Positions 36,587 through 45,347 are shown, counted from the first letter of the stretch. The stretch is DNA of 64,000 nucleotides from Acinetobacter gyllenbergii CIP 110306 = MTCC 11365 (GCF_000413855.1 NZ_ATGG01000061.1:1-64000), one strand, 5' to 3'. The notes: a model not told the origin generated them from the sequence alone. Numbers and translations are program-made.

Positions 36587-37108
36587 TTACAAAGCATATA
36601 AATCTTTAGATATCGTAGTCATTGTTTGCTTAAATTTTTCTTGTTGATCTTTGCTTAAATTTTCATTTTTATCTAGTTCTTGTTCAAGTGCTTGATAGTG
36701 AAATGCCATTGTCAAAAAGTCTTTAAAGTTGATATTCAAACTTAAAAATTGATCAATACTCTGATACTCCCCTTGATTGTGATCATAAAACAATACTGAT
36801 GGACTTTCTTCTTGATCTAAGAACCACTTGTCGCCTTGACCAGTGCAACCTATCACCCACACCTGTTGGGAAATTTTTGGATATTTTTCTTGGAGATGGT
36901 GATTCTCTTTTAAAGATTCTTCATATCCCCAAATGATAATATCGGGAATAATTTCATTGTTTTTAAACTTCTCCAAAAACTCAATATAGTCTTTATCGAG
37001 CGTTAAGACATGATTCATTCTTTTTATGATTTGATTTCTTTTTTCCAAATTTTCTTCAATCGCTTGACCTAAACTCATCGTCAATAGCCTTGCTTCACCT
37101 TTCAACAT
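36587..37108 (-). CDS. SMI1/KNR4 (SUKH)-type immunity protein
   Basis: This 173-aa acidic protein has the SUKH core pattern WVIGCTGQGDKWFL...SVLFYDHNQGEYQSIDQFLSLN at about residues 85-130. SUKH proteins commonly neutralise nuclease toxins of contact-dependent and type VI systems. It is the last gene, in transcription order, of the immunity array behind the Rhs locus, and no toxin tip lies immediately upstream. Start 37108 has a weak ribosome site; ATG 37078 with AAGG nine bases upstream is an alternative. Confidence 0.65.
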   Translation of the reverse strand: MLKGEARLLTMSLGQAIEENLEKRNQIIKRMNHVLTLDKDYIEFLEKFKNNEIIPDIIIWGYEESLKENHHLQEKYPKISQQVWVIGCTGQGDKWFLDQEESPSVLFYDHNQGEYQSIDQFLSLNINFKDFLTMAFHYQALEQELDKNENLSKDQQEKFKQTMTTISKDLYAL

Positions 37109-37122
37109 AGCTTACCAATTTT

Positions 37123-37404
37123 TTAAGTGTTTAAACTTTTAACAAAACAGTATTCATCACTATCCTCCAACAATTCTGGATGAAAACCAACAAAATAGTC
37201 CAACGTATCTGTTAATATTGCATAAAAAATGGATTCTTGCTCTATCTCTTTAGATAATCCTAAAAGAATATTGTACAAACCATTTTTATCTAAACAATTA
37301 TCATCTTTTACTTCTATTAAAAAAATCAAAAAAAGCGTTATATCTTCGTATTCGTTCAAACTTTTCAAATAACTTTCTATATATTTTTTGATCTTAAAGT
37401 TCAT
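37123..37404 (-). CDS. Hypothetical protein, probable immunity gene
   Basis: This 93-aa acidic, leucine/isoleucine-rich, mainly helical protein (FKIKKYIESYLKSLNEYEDITLFLIFLIEVKD...) has no family I recognise. Its start overlaps the end of the upstream gene by 11 bp, and the SUKH gene follows after 14 bp, so it belongs to a small - strand operon. Being small, acidic, A+T-rich and inside an Rhs cargo array makes an immunity role likely. Confidence 0.5.
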   Translation of the reverse strand: MNFKIKKYIESYLKSLNEYEDITLFLIFLIEVKDDNCLDKNGLYNILLGLSKEIEQESIFYAILTDTLDYFVGFHPELLEDSDEYCFVKSLNT

Positions 37405-37705
37405 TCTTCGGAATCCAATACTCTATATCTTCACAAGCTCTTTCTAAATCATCCATATCATCTTCTCCTAAACTAGTATCAAATTTGCTAGACAAAGTTT
37501 TTCTAATACCTGCTAGTCTTTCACAAATATTATTATCATCTATAAATTTAGTAGTTTCATTTGCATACTCAACATAAGAGTCAGGTAAGGTTTCAGCATA
37601 ATGGGACCCCATCTTATGCAGTGAAATTAGTATATACTCTATCTCTTTTAAGACCTCTACCATTTCATCACATGAATAAGTTAAGGTTTTATTAACTTCC
37701 AACAT
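37394..37705 (-). CDS. Hypothetical acidic protein, probable immunity gene
   Basis: About 103 aa. The start is ATG 37705, which follows an excellent AAAGGAGG ribosome site; an upstream in-frame ATG at 37738 has none. The protein is acidic and helical (CDEMVEVLKEIEYILISLHKMGSHYAE, ends DDMDDLERACEDIEYWIPKNEL). I do not recognise the family. It lies 22 bp after the preceding gene and overlaps the next. Confidence 0.5.
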   Translation of the reverse strand: MLEVNKTLTYSCDEMVEVLKEIEYILISLHKMGSHYAETLPDSYVEYANETTKFIDDNNICERLAGIRKTLSSKFDTSLGEDDMDDLERACEDIEYWIPKNEL

Positions 37706-37727
37706 AATACCTCCTTTAAAGAAAGTT

Positions 37728-38036
37728 CTACTCTTCATATCGGCAAAAAACCCAACCTTTATATGAAAGCAACTTGCCTATTGGCGTTTCTGACTTTTCT
37801 AAAGAAATTTTTTGTTTTAAAAACTGTGGATAAGCTGCCATTATTTCTGTAACAGCAATATCAATTATTTCATAATCTTCATCTTTGGGTTCTACATCTA
37901 AATAGCCATAAATAAATATAGTTTCATTATTAAAGTCGAATGCTACTGCTCTTACATTATTTGCAATAGCACCTAGAAAGCTTGTAAACACGACCAACTT
38001 TAGGTTATTAGCATTCATTTCAAAAAAATCAATCAT
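37728..38036 (-). CDS. Hypothetical protein, probable immunity gene
   Basis: This 102-aa acidic alpha/beta protein is marked by VRAVAFDFNNETIFIYGYLDVEPKDEDYEIIDIAVTEIMAAYP, a pattern often seen in small immunity proteins of polymorphic toxin loci, but I cannot name the family. AAAGG lies nine bases before the ATG. It is the first gene of the three-gene - strand group 38036-37123. Confidence 0.5.
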   Translation of the reverse strand: MIDFFEMNANNLKLVVFTSFLGAIANNVRAVAFDFNNETIFIYGYLDVEPKDEDYEIIDIAVTEIMAAYPQFLKQKISLEKSETPIGKLLSYKGWVFCRYEE

Positions 38037-38070
38037 AAATAAAAACCTTTAAAATTAAAAAAAATCATTT

Positions 38071-38679
38071 TCATATATTTTTTATTATTAAATTCTCAAT
38101 TATTTCTTCGCATGCTTCTTTGATACTACTTATATTACTATCCTTCCCTATCATGAGCAGTCTTTCTATTAAATCCTTCCTCTCAAATCTAACCAACAAC
38201 TCATACAAATAATTAAATGTATAGTAGTCAAGAAAACATTTACCTCCAGAGTTTTCAACAAAACCAACCAAAATACGATCAACTTCATTTTTATAAAAAT
38301 TCACTACTTCTTTAGTTAGTATCGTATTAACTATCACTCTTTCCTCATCACTACCATCAACAGAAATATTTAAAATACACTCCATCAAACTTACATTAGA
38401 ATCATACAATGTAAAACTATCCCTAATAAGAGTCAAAACAGAACACCTTACGTCTTTACTTTTATCATTTAAAAGAGAAAGATAATTATCACAAGTTAAT
38501 CTATTCGCTAATATTTTAGAATTTTCATAATACTTTCCTATTCTGTGCGAAAATATAGAATAACCTTCAGAAAGAATATTATCATCACCATTTAAAATTT
38601 CATATTGAAGCTCACTGTATTCACATATATTTTTATCAATTAAGTGCAGAATTCCCTTCTCGCCGACCTCAACTACAAT
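38071..38679 (-). pseudogene. Immunity-like protein without a normal start codon
   Basis: The frame is open from the TAA at 38703-38701 down to 38071 and reads as a genuine acidic protein throughout (GEKGILHLIDKNICEYSELQYE, then NDKSKDVRCSVLTLIRDSFTLYDS, then SIKEACEEIIENLIIKNI), with a repeat-like helical character. An AAGGAGG ribosome site lies at about 38686-38680, but directly after it the frame has ATT GTA GTT and no ATG, GTG or TTG at proper spacing. A TTG 7 bases after the site is out of frame. Either an ATT start is used or a small indel destroyed the start. A shorter protein could begin at TTG 38436. Confidence 0.5.
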
Positions 38680-38757
38680 CCTCCTTAAAATAAAAAAAAT
38701 TTATCTTTTAATTAACCAACAATTAAATAGCCGTATTTATAAAAAATTGTATAAAAA

Positions 38758-39392
38758 TCAACTTAAACTTTTAACCACCATCACCTCATTTCGATCAATC
38801 ATCAAATACTTTGCATAAAAATCAATCCCTAGCACCTTTCCTGTTCCATTCAAATATTCCTTTTTAATTAGAAACTCATCAACCCTTTTAACTAGGTTAC
38901 AATTATCCAAGGAATTCTCAGGGAAATTAAGATATATATTTCCGTAATAGTTATTTACAAAATCCAAAGGAAAAACATATTTAACCTTATCACCAACCAG
39001 TTTGTCTGAAAAAAACAAAAACCAGAAAAACCACTTCTGAATAAATTTAGGTTTTCATCAAAAAAATCCTTATACTTTGAAACATCATAATAATAAAGAC
39101 TCTTATCAACATAAAACTTTTCACTGTAAAATTTACTTTTATTGTAATTCAAAAATTTATTTTGACCAAAAGCACCTTTAAAATCCAAAATTTTTTCCAA
39201 AAAATCAAAATCACTAATTTTTACAGAATAATTAACTAAAAAATTTTCTTTCAAAAAATATTCATTAATTTCTAAATCAAAAAAATTAAACAAATCATCC
39301 TTCTCACCAATAATAATAACTCCAGAGTTACTTCTAAAATTATCGGGTATATCGATAAAATCTGGAACAGTATCAAAATAAAATTTTAGCAT
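38758..39392 (-). pseudogene. Immunity-like gene split by a frameshift in a T-run
   Basis: Two overlapping - strand frames complement each other. The first runs from 39392 (MLKFYFDTVPDFIDIPDN...) into a T7 run near 39011-39020. The second continues as FFSDKLVGDKVKYVFPLDFVNNYYGNIYLNF to 38758. Adding one T joins them in frame into about 211 aa. The beginning of the second frame has no ribosome site of its own. Homopolymer slippage, decay or a sequencing error would all look like this. Family not recognised. Confidence 0.6.
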
Positions 39393-39551
39393 TCACATTC
39401 ATCTCAAAAATTAATCCAACACTATAAAGTTATTTATTTTTTAAAAATACTCCAAGCCAGTTTATCAAATTTAAGTTACAGCTCCTCATCACTTACCATT
39501 AAACTACAAAAAGCTAATTATTCAAAAAATTCACTGATTAAAAATTTATAA

Positions 39552-40035
39552 CTAACACTTTTTATCCCACCAATCCAGTAATGTTCCACCATCAAAATCT
39601 TCATAATTTTTATAAATATTAGTAAAAGCCCAGTTATTACCTGATATTTCACTGAATTTTACAAAAAAACTATTTACTCTTTGGATACCTTGAGTTGAGG
39701 AAACAGTAATAGCCATATTATTCCCACTCAAACAATCTATAGTTCCTTCTAAATAGTCTAAAAGTTCATTCTTAAAATCTTCATAATCCTCAAGAGTTAA
39801 ATTCGCCTCATAAATATGTATATTAAAATTCCCACCTCGATGTATAACCTTTACGGGTTCTTCGCTATTAAAAAATTTAAAATATCACCTTTTGCTAAAT
39901 TTAGAGCTAAGCTGGGGCAGATAGTAGCTTATAAGTGTTTACATCTATATCTTCTACAAGAACTTCCTCTGCTTTTGTATTACCAGAGCTAGTTTTTCCT
40001 GCATAAATATTTAATAATTTCAAGCTATCCCTCAC
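39552..40035 (-). pseudogene. DUF4265-like immunity gene with two frameshifts
   Basis: No long frame exists here, yet three frame pieces join: from GTG 40035 KTSSGNTKAEEVLVEDIDV..YKLLSAPA; then LALNLAKGDILNF; then NSEEPVKVIHRGGNFNIHIYEANL...WWDKKC to TAG 39552. Each join needs one missing T (GCTTAG, and a T6 run). The reconstructed roughly 160-aa protein has the DUF4265 pattern (VWVE..YRLL..P..A..LA.GDI, then a V.RGGNF.I-like strand), a family found among immunity genes. GGAAG lies 10 bases before the GTG. Confidence 0.6.
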
Positions 40036-40246
40036 TTATCAAACACTTCCAAGCACATAATAAAAACCCAACAAATATTTACACCACCTAATCAACATTA
40101 GAATTTAAAGCTATACCCCTCTTAAAAAACCTTATTTATGTTTCATAAAAAGTATAATTTTCAGAAAACAACCCGAATAAAAGACTTAACTTTAAAAATA
40201 AAAAATAATTAACTTGCATTATATTTTTTACTCCACCAATTCACTT

Positions 40247-40684
40247 TTAATTTAGCTCTAAAATTTTCTTATATATCACCTCTGTATGCGGATCAACTGA
40301 AATTAGTTTAAATGTATATTTTTTTGCTATAATTACAATCTGATAATCATGACTGTTAACAACGAAACACCTATAATCTTTAATGTTAACTTTAGAATAC
40401 TCCCATTTCTTTCTTTTCTTTAAGTATTTTCTTATCACTTTAGAATCTAAAACCTCATATATAGATGACCTATACTCGGGCTCATCTATTAGGTAACTTC
40501 TAATTTCACTTTCAATTTTGACACTTAAAACATCATTAAAAAAAATCTCTCCGAGTTTATTTTTTATCAGCTCAGCATTATCATCCCAGCATGTAAAATA
40601 GGTAATTAAATCATCCCGATAATGTTGAGTAAAAACATGACATTGGGGATCTTGCCAAAAGGGAATTTCTATTTCAACAATCAT
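40247..40684 (-). CDS. Hypothetical protein, probable immunity gene
   Basis: This 145-aa protein begins MIVEIEIPFWQDPQCHVFTQHY, has a basic stretch (KYLKKRKKWEYSKVNIKDY) and a beta-rich end (YTFKLISVDPHTEV). I recognise no family. It stands alone in A+T-rich DNA inside the Rhs immunity array. Confidence 0.45.
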   Translation of the reverse strand: MIVEIEIPFWQDPQCHVFTQHYRDDLITYFTCWDDNAELIKNKLGEIFFNDVLSVKIESEIRSYLIDEPEYRSSIYEVLDSKVIRKYLKKRKKWEYSKVNIKDYRCFVVNSHDYQIVIIAKKYTFKLISVDPHTEVIYKKILELN

Positions 40685-40755
40685 CGGATTCTATTCACCA
40701 TAAAAATATACTAAAAAATAAAGCTACTTAAATGGATAGCTATTCACCCCCTATT

Positions 40756-41079
40756 TCACCAGCTTGAAAGTTCTCCATCTTCATCTTGTATAGAAATAGT
40801 TGTATTATTACGTAACCAGCCAAAAAATCTAATTAAATCTGAAGTTACAGTTTCTCCATGTGAGGATACTTCAAAAAAAATATAATTCTCATGAAAGAAG
40901 AATCTAACATCATAAACCCAACCATTATCTCCACTTTCATCTTTCAAATAAACTACTTTCTTTTCCGTATCAAACACAGAAAAACTTTTTAATTCTTTAA
41001 TTTTATCAACAACTTTCAACTTGTTTTTCTCGAACCACTCTTTATCATTGAATTTTATATACAACTCAGCTGACATCAT
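40756..41079 (-). CDS. Hypothetical protein, probable immunity gene
   Basis: 107 aa, acidic, with a beta-strand pattern (VYDVRFFFHENYIFFEVSSHGETVTSDLIRFFGWLR) typical of compact immunity proteins. GGAGATTAA precedes the ATG. The segment ENYIFFEV..SDLIRFFGWLR resembles a remnant at 46751-46835 (YIYIEILVSNDLIKLLIRIL), so a related gene once existed elsewhere in the array. Confidence 0.5.
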   Translation of the reverse strand: MMSAELYIKFNDKEWFEKNKLKVVDKIKELKSFSVFDTEKKVVYLKDESGDNGWVYDVRFFFHENYIFFEVSSHGETVTSDLIRFFGWLRNNTTISIQDEDGELSSW

Positions 41080-41253
41080 TTAATCTCCGTGATTACGACC
41101 TAAAACTTGATAAAAATCTTTATACTTTTTATATCCATATCTGCTATTTCAATTTGTTCCAGCTTCATAAAAAACTTAACCATAACTAGACTAGCTCTAC
41201 TCTTCATATCGACAGAAAATACAACACGTCAATTAATCAACATCAACCAATTA

Positions 41254-41768
41254 TTAGTCATTAACAATACTCCCATAAAAGAATGTTTCTTCGTAAGAAA
41301 AAATAACCTCACTTTTATTAACTAAATAGGCAATACAATTTTCATCACTAGGGTAAAAAAAATCACTCCATGATTTTAAAAATATATATGGTGGAACAAT
41401 TGCACAATTACACCTCCCCCAAAAGAATATTAAATATAAAACCCCTTTTAGCTTTTCTTTGAAAAAACTTAAAGCCTCATTCTCATCATCAAAATCAAGT
41501 TCTTTTTTTCTTTTAAGAAAAAAGAATCTCTCCCAATATCCATTAGATTATTAAAAGGAAATAATAAATCCCAAAGTTTTTTTGATTCTTCACTCATTAT
41601 AAAAAAAATTTCTTTCTTTTCTTTATCTAATAAAGAGCAATCATCAGAGTTAAAATGCCATACTATTGGATATAGGTTTTCATCAAAAATTATTGAATTT
41701 CTACTTGCCATAAAAAATAAACTATTTAAATGAATATCCCTTTGCATGCACTTCAAAACAATGATCAT
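41254..41768 (-). pseudogene. Immunity-like gene split by a frameshift in an A-run
   Basis: The frame from 41768 runs through FDENLYPIVWHFNSDDCSLLDKEKKEIFFIMSEESKKLWDLLFPFNN to FFLKEKK, then enters an A7 run (- strand) near 41505 and soon stops. In a neighbouring frame the protein continues as ELDFDDENEALSFFKEKLKGVLYLIFFWGRCN...YGSIVND to TAA 41254. One indel in the A-run restores about 170 aa. The start is uncertain (41768 or ATG 41708). Family unknown. It overlaps the end of the upstream gene. Confidence 0.55.
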
Positions 41769-42090
41769 ATGTCCACAAAAGATATATATTTAATCCGCTA
41801 CTATCACTATTAGACTGATCAAAATTAGAACCAGAAACATTTGAAAATTTTCTTTCAAAATCATCATATTGAATCAAATTAAAACTCTTTACATTATTAA
41901 ACCTTATTAAAAAAGGTTCAGATATTCTAAAATCACTCCCATCTTCATTTTTTTTAACCATACTAAAGTTAATATTAATCTCTAGACTATTCCCATTCAC
42001 ATCAAAAACAAAATTATTTAACCAAAAATCTGTTCTTGAACATAAAATTCCAAATTTTGTTTGTATGGGTAAGAATGTTGATTCGGACAT
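41722..42090 (-). CDS. Hypothetical protein, probable immunity gene
   Basis: 122 aa, beta-rich and acidic (FWLNNFVFDVNGNSLEININFSMVKKNEDGSDFRISEPFLIRFNNVKSF). AGGT lies 8 bases before ATG 42090. What appears to be the tail of a lost toxin lies directly upstream and ends within this ribosome site, the usual toxin-immunity layout. Family not recognised. Confidence 0.5.
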   Translation of the reverse strand: MSESTFLPIQTKFGILCSRTDFWLNNFVFDVNGNSLEININFSMVKKNEDGSDFRISEPFLIRFNNVKSFNLIQYDDFERKFSNVSGSNFDQSNSDSSGLNIYLLWTYDHCFEVHAKGYSFK

Positions 42091-42098
42091 ATAGATTT

Positions 42099-42180
42099 AC
42101 CTGCGTCTGTTGTTGAAAACTTACGTAAATTTTCTTCTTTTTTGTATCTCTTCGGGAGTTGTCCACCTTACACTCGGCCT
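42099..42180 (-). pseudogene. Vestigial toxin tail upstream of an immunity gene
   Basis: One - strand frame reads RPSVRWTTPEEIQKRRKFT, a TAA, then VFNNRRR and a TAA 8 bases before the next gene's ATG. This looks like the last residues of an Rhs toxin, with a nonsense codon, still attached to its immunity gene. Short and therefore uncertain. Confidence 0.3.
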
Positions 42181-42227
42181 TTAAAGGTATTTATATTTAA
42201 AACTCACGAATTAAAATTAAATAAAAA

Positions 42228-42911
42228 TCAAACATTCAGTTCATCCTTAAAAACATTTAATATCTCTAACATTTCATTTGTATTTTTTTCCAAAAAAGTA
42301 ATACGGTCTACAACAACTTTTTCAAAGGAATTTTCAACACAAAAATTTAAATCTTCAACTAGCAAATCTAAAAACACCTTATCACCTAAAAAAAATAAAT
42401 ACAGATTTTCTTTTATATCAAAACCGAATAACAATCTTATACATGAATAAGAATCAACCCCAACATAACTTCCTTTTAGTAATAGCTTACTTTCACTATC
42501 ACATTTAAAATCAATAATTTCCAGATAAATTCTTCTATCCTTATTATGAATTACCTTATAAAAAGTTTCCAAATCACTAAAAGGACCTACATAATGAGAC
42601 AGATAAACATTTCTGCCACCTATATCACTTCTCAGATTTAAACTGTTTTTCAAGGAAAAACCTTTAAAATCATTTTGCCCGAAGTAACCAATCTTATTCA
42701 TAATAAGTTTACTTCTATTATAAACATTATTTTCAAAGCCAAAACCTACAACACTTAAAGCCCCATATTTTTCAATAATTTCTTGCAACAACAAAAAACA
42801 ATCTTCATATTTTTCACTATCAGACTTTATATAAAAGAAATATTTTGACTGAATTTCCTCACCAGAAATGATTTTAAATAAACTTGATTTTTCTATGTTA
42901 GATATAATCAT
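42228..42911 (-). CDS. Probable immunity protein of the adjacent Rhs tip
   Basis: About 227 aa, larger than most here (IEKSSLFKIISGEEIQSKYFFYIKSDSEKYEDCFLLLQEIIEKYG..., ends NEMLEILNVFKDELNV). Its ATG overlaps the stop of the upstream toxin tip as ATGA, so the two are translationally coupled, strong evidence that this is the cognate immunity gene. Family not recognised. Confidence 0.6.
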   Translation of the reverse strand: MIISNIEKSSLFKIISGEEIQSKYFFYIKSDSEKYEDCFLLLQEIIEKYGALSVVGFGFENNVYNRSKLIMNKIGYFGQNDFKGFSLKNSLNLRSDIGGRNVYLSHYVGPFSDLETFYKVIHNKDRRIYLEIIDFKCDSESKLLLKGSYVGVDSYSCIRLLFGFDIKENLYLFFLGDKVFLDLLVEDLNFCVENSFEKVVVDRITFLEKNTNEMLEILNVFKDELNV

Positions 42912-43462
42912 GTTGGGCAACCACCTACGTATTTATTAGTATTTCTAGGGTTTCCATTCTCGTATGAAAAATGCTCCCCATTTTTACCATGATAATGTGG
43001 TTTTTCAAATGTCTTATCATCATGAAACTCATGTCCATCTTTATGAACCCCAATTGTACCAACCTTTTGACCATCTCTATATATTTCTTCAACATGTAAG
43101 CGCCCCGACTGCTTTAAAGATAAAGCCGATTGGGTCGAATCTTTATGTATTTGACTTTGATATGTTTGTGACGTTGGTATATTCTGTGAACGCATTGCTT
43201 CTCTTCTAGCTGCCCTTGAAGTTGTTAATGTTTTATCATTACCTGTCGCATTTCTTCTTGTATATATTTCTTTCGACCCAGATGGAGTTATTACTTCTTT
43301 TTGTTCTTTATCTAAACCTAATGAATCAATCCAACTTACAAGATTTGGCGCGTAAGCATAAACGTTGTTACCACCCAACAACCCAATCGGATCTTTAGAG
43401 ATAAAACGCCCTAAATGAGGTATAGAGTAGCTGGAATGAATTAAACAATTTATTTCGATCAT
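42908..43462 (-). CDS. Orphan Rhs C-terminal toxin tip, His-rich toxin domain
   Basis: 184 aa. Residues 14-50 are the end of an Rhs core (LGRFISKDPIGLLGGNNVYAYAPNLVSWIDSLGL), where the self-cleavage DPxGL has become DSLGL. The following 130 residues form a toxin domain ending in HKDGHEFHDDKTFEKPHYHGKNGEHFSYENGNPRN, rich in histidine and aspartate and possibly metal-binding. I cannot assign its family. The N-terminal 13 residues are degenerate relative to other core copies. It probably lacks a promoter and export signal, so it is a stored or dying tip rather than a working effector. Confidence 0.6.
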   Translation of the reverse strand: MIEINCLIHSSYSIPHLGRFISKDPIGLLGGNNVYAYAPNLVSWIDSLGLDKEQKEVITPSGSKEIYTRRNATGNDKTLTTSRAARREAMRSQNIPTSQTYQSQIHKDSTQSALSLKQSGRLHVEEIYRDGQKVGTIGVHKDGHEFHDDKTFEKPHYHGKNGEHFSYENGNPRNTNKYVGGCPT

Positions 43463-43481
43463 GACTGAGCACCGCTCAGTC
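43463..43481 (+). terminator. Terminator-like hairpin at the tip junction, facing the + strand
   Basis: GACTGAGC (43463-43470) pairs perfectly with GCTCAGTC (43474-43481) and is followed by TTTTTC on the + strand. All genes around it are on the - strand, where no T-run follows. It sits exactly where recognisable Rhs core sequence of the tip begins. Confidence 0.4.
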
Positions 43482-43513
43482 TTTTTCTAAATTCTTAAAA
43501 ACTTATTATTTTT

Positions 43514-43960
43514 CTAAAATATATCACATAATGCCTCAGATAATTTAGTCTTAATAGTTTCATCAGATATTCCTATTACTTTAAGCAGTGTAAAAGCCCA
43601 ATCTAAACTATCACCAATCTCACTTGACGGAGGTTTAGTCCATAAAGGCAAAATTGAAAACTTTAACTCTGGCTGAACATTAACATCATATGAAATATTT
43701 TTTTCTTTCATACATTTTAGTATCTTAACCCTTCTATCAATTATTTCTGACTCAGCAACATAGCTTTCGCCATAAAACCAAAATAGTTTAGCGTCTTCAA
43801 TAGATTCAGCGACATAATCTAAATGTACACTATTCAACAAAGGAATTATTTTATAGCAAAACTTTATGTATACAAAATATGCTTTTTCCAACTCCATATC
43901 TTCTATTTTTTCTATCAAGCTTGCTATTTCTTGATTACTTTTCACTACTATTAACTCCAA
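43514..43960 (-). CDS. Probable immunity protein of the deaminase tip
   Basis: 148 aa, acidic and helical (NQEIASLIEKIEDMELEKAYFVYIKFCYKIIPLL..., ends ETIKTKLSEALCDIF). It overlaps the end of the deaminase-type toxin gene by 26 bp, so they are translated together. Family not recognised; the immunity role rests on position. Confidence 0.6.
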   Translation of the reverse strand: MELIVVKSNQEIASLIEKIEDMELEKAYFVYIKFCYKIIPLLNSVHLDYVAESIEDAKLFWFYGESYVAESEIIDRRVKILKCMKEKNISYDVNVQPELKFSILPLWTKPPSSEIGDSLDWAFTLLKVIGISDETIKTKLSEALCDIF

Positions 43961-44609
43961 ATTGCTTTAAAACATTATTACAACTACTACACGCTGGTTT
44001 ATGTGTACCATGGCGTTTATCATTACCATTAATATTTACAACATCAATTGTAGCACCTTCAACATTTATACCCTTCTTTAATGCTTTATTAATTGCATCA
44101 ACCTCCGCACAATTACCATGCCATGGAGCCTGTTCTTCTTCAGGAACGTTATTAAGTGCTTTCTTTAATTGTGGATGAACATTTTTATCTACTCTTCCAC
44201 TTATACCACTAATATTAATACTTCCAACTTGTAAATCAGCTGCCGCACCTGATGTCTTACCAAGTTCAGATCTAGCTCTATCTGCTGTTAATTGTGCTGG
44301 CGTTTTCTTACGGTTTAAACCTAAAGGATCAATCCAACTTACAGGATTTGGCGCGTAAGCATAAACGTTATTACCGCCCAACAATCCAATCGGATCTTTA
44401 GAGATAAAACGTCCTACATAGGGCGAATAATATCGATAACGGTTGTAATGTAGCCCTGTTTCTTCATCAAAATACTGCCCTTGAAAACGAATGTTATTAC
44501 TGATGATTTCTAAGTGTTCAAAGAAATTTGATTTAGCCTTCTCAGTCTTACACTCACCCCATGCCTTATACTCCGCCTTCCAAATGATCACACCAGACTG
44601 ATCACTCAT
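43935..44609 (-). CDS. Orphan Rhs tip with nucleic-acid deaminase-type toxin domain
   Basis: 224 aa. Residues 1-98 are Rhs core (starting MSDQSGVIIWKAEYKAWGEC, with EETGLHYNRYRYYSPYVGRF and the self-cleavage site WIDPLGL). The remaining 125 residues contain HGNCAEVDAINKAL and, 35 residues later, KPACSSCNNVL: the CAE and CxxC zinc-binding pairs of the cytidine-deaminase-like toxins (YwqJ/SCP1.201-like group). Such toxins edit cytosine or adenine in DNA or RNA of the target cell. The start ATG corresponds to an internal core methionine, so the cassette is probably expressed only after recombination into a full rhs gene. Confidence 0.7.
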   Translation of the reverse strand: MSDQSGVIIWKAEYKAWGECKTEKAKSNFFEHLEIISNNIRFQGQYFDEETGLHYNRYRYYSPYVGRFISKDPIGLLGGNNVYAYAPNPVSWIDPLGLNRKKTPAQLTADRARSELGKTSGAAADLQVGSINISGISGRVDKNVHPQLKKALNNVPEEEQAPWHGNCAEVDAINKALKKGINVEGATIDVVNINGNDKRHGTHKPACSSCNNVLKQFGVNSSEK

Positions 44610-45274
44610 TTCTTGTGGTTAAGCAAGGATACTAGTAATAAAAATATCAACATTCTAACTTTTTTATTATTTTATCAGTTAATTTTATAAATACCGTTTT
44701 TTAATTTTTAGTCAAACTATGTGTAAACATTTCATTACCAACATAGCTTAATCTAATATTTACAAAGAAAAATGATATTAGTCTATTTTTTATTAAATGA
44801 TTCTATCAAGCAAATTTTTCTCTCCATTTCATTAGCTTCATTTTCATTAAACTTATTTTCAAAAATAAAATAACTAATGGCGCCTTCAAAAAATGACTTC
44901 AAGAACTCAGAACAAATAAATTTTTTACGTAAATAAACAATATCTTTTGACGATATTTCAAGATTAACCATATCATCTTTAATTTTAATCAAAGTAAAAT
45001 TTATGGCTTGTGAAGGAAAAACAACATCATAAATTCCTTTTTCAAAAAAATCTTCAAATCCATCAGCAACACCCCCCAAAACCAATTAATATCATCTACA
45101 ACATTAGATCCAAAAATCTCACGCCCATAAAAAATAATTTTAATTTTACCTTCAACATAGTCCCAATCAACACCCGAGACTTGTTGATATGATGTAATTT
45201 CATTTATATCAATATAATATTCATTAATTTTGATCAGTGATTTAAATTCAATCATAAATCCTCTTAATAAAACC
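44563..45274 (-). repeat. Long direct repeat, copy A (rhs edge plus immunity gene)
   Basis: About 712 bp nearly identical to 47549-48264 (copy C). It covers the start of the rhs core cassette (WKAEYKA), an A+T-rich spacer and an immunity gene. A shortened third copy (B) is at 45794-46050. Confidence 0.7.
44783..45255 (-). pseudogene. Immunity gene copy A, frameshifted
   Basis: The first part (from ATG 45255, after AAGAGG) matches copy C closely: MIEFKSLIKINEYYIDINEI...DDINWFWG. Near 45068-45076 a base is missing (ACACCCCCC where copy C has ACAAACCCCC), shifting the frame. The rest continues in another frame as VADGFEDFFEKGIYDVVFPSQAINFTL to 44783. The intact paralogue at 47766 shows what is lost. 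Confidence 0.75.
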
Positions 45275-45347
45275 GCCCTACTCTTCCAGAATTCAATCTA
45301 ACTTTAAAACAACTAAAATCAGCATTTCAAATAAATATAATCACAAT

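Noticed and set aside
41107..42450. Several open frames on the + strand in the A+T-rich array
   Set aside because: They run opposite to better-supported - strand genes, lack ribosome sites and have low-complexity composition.
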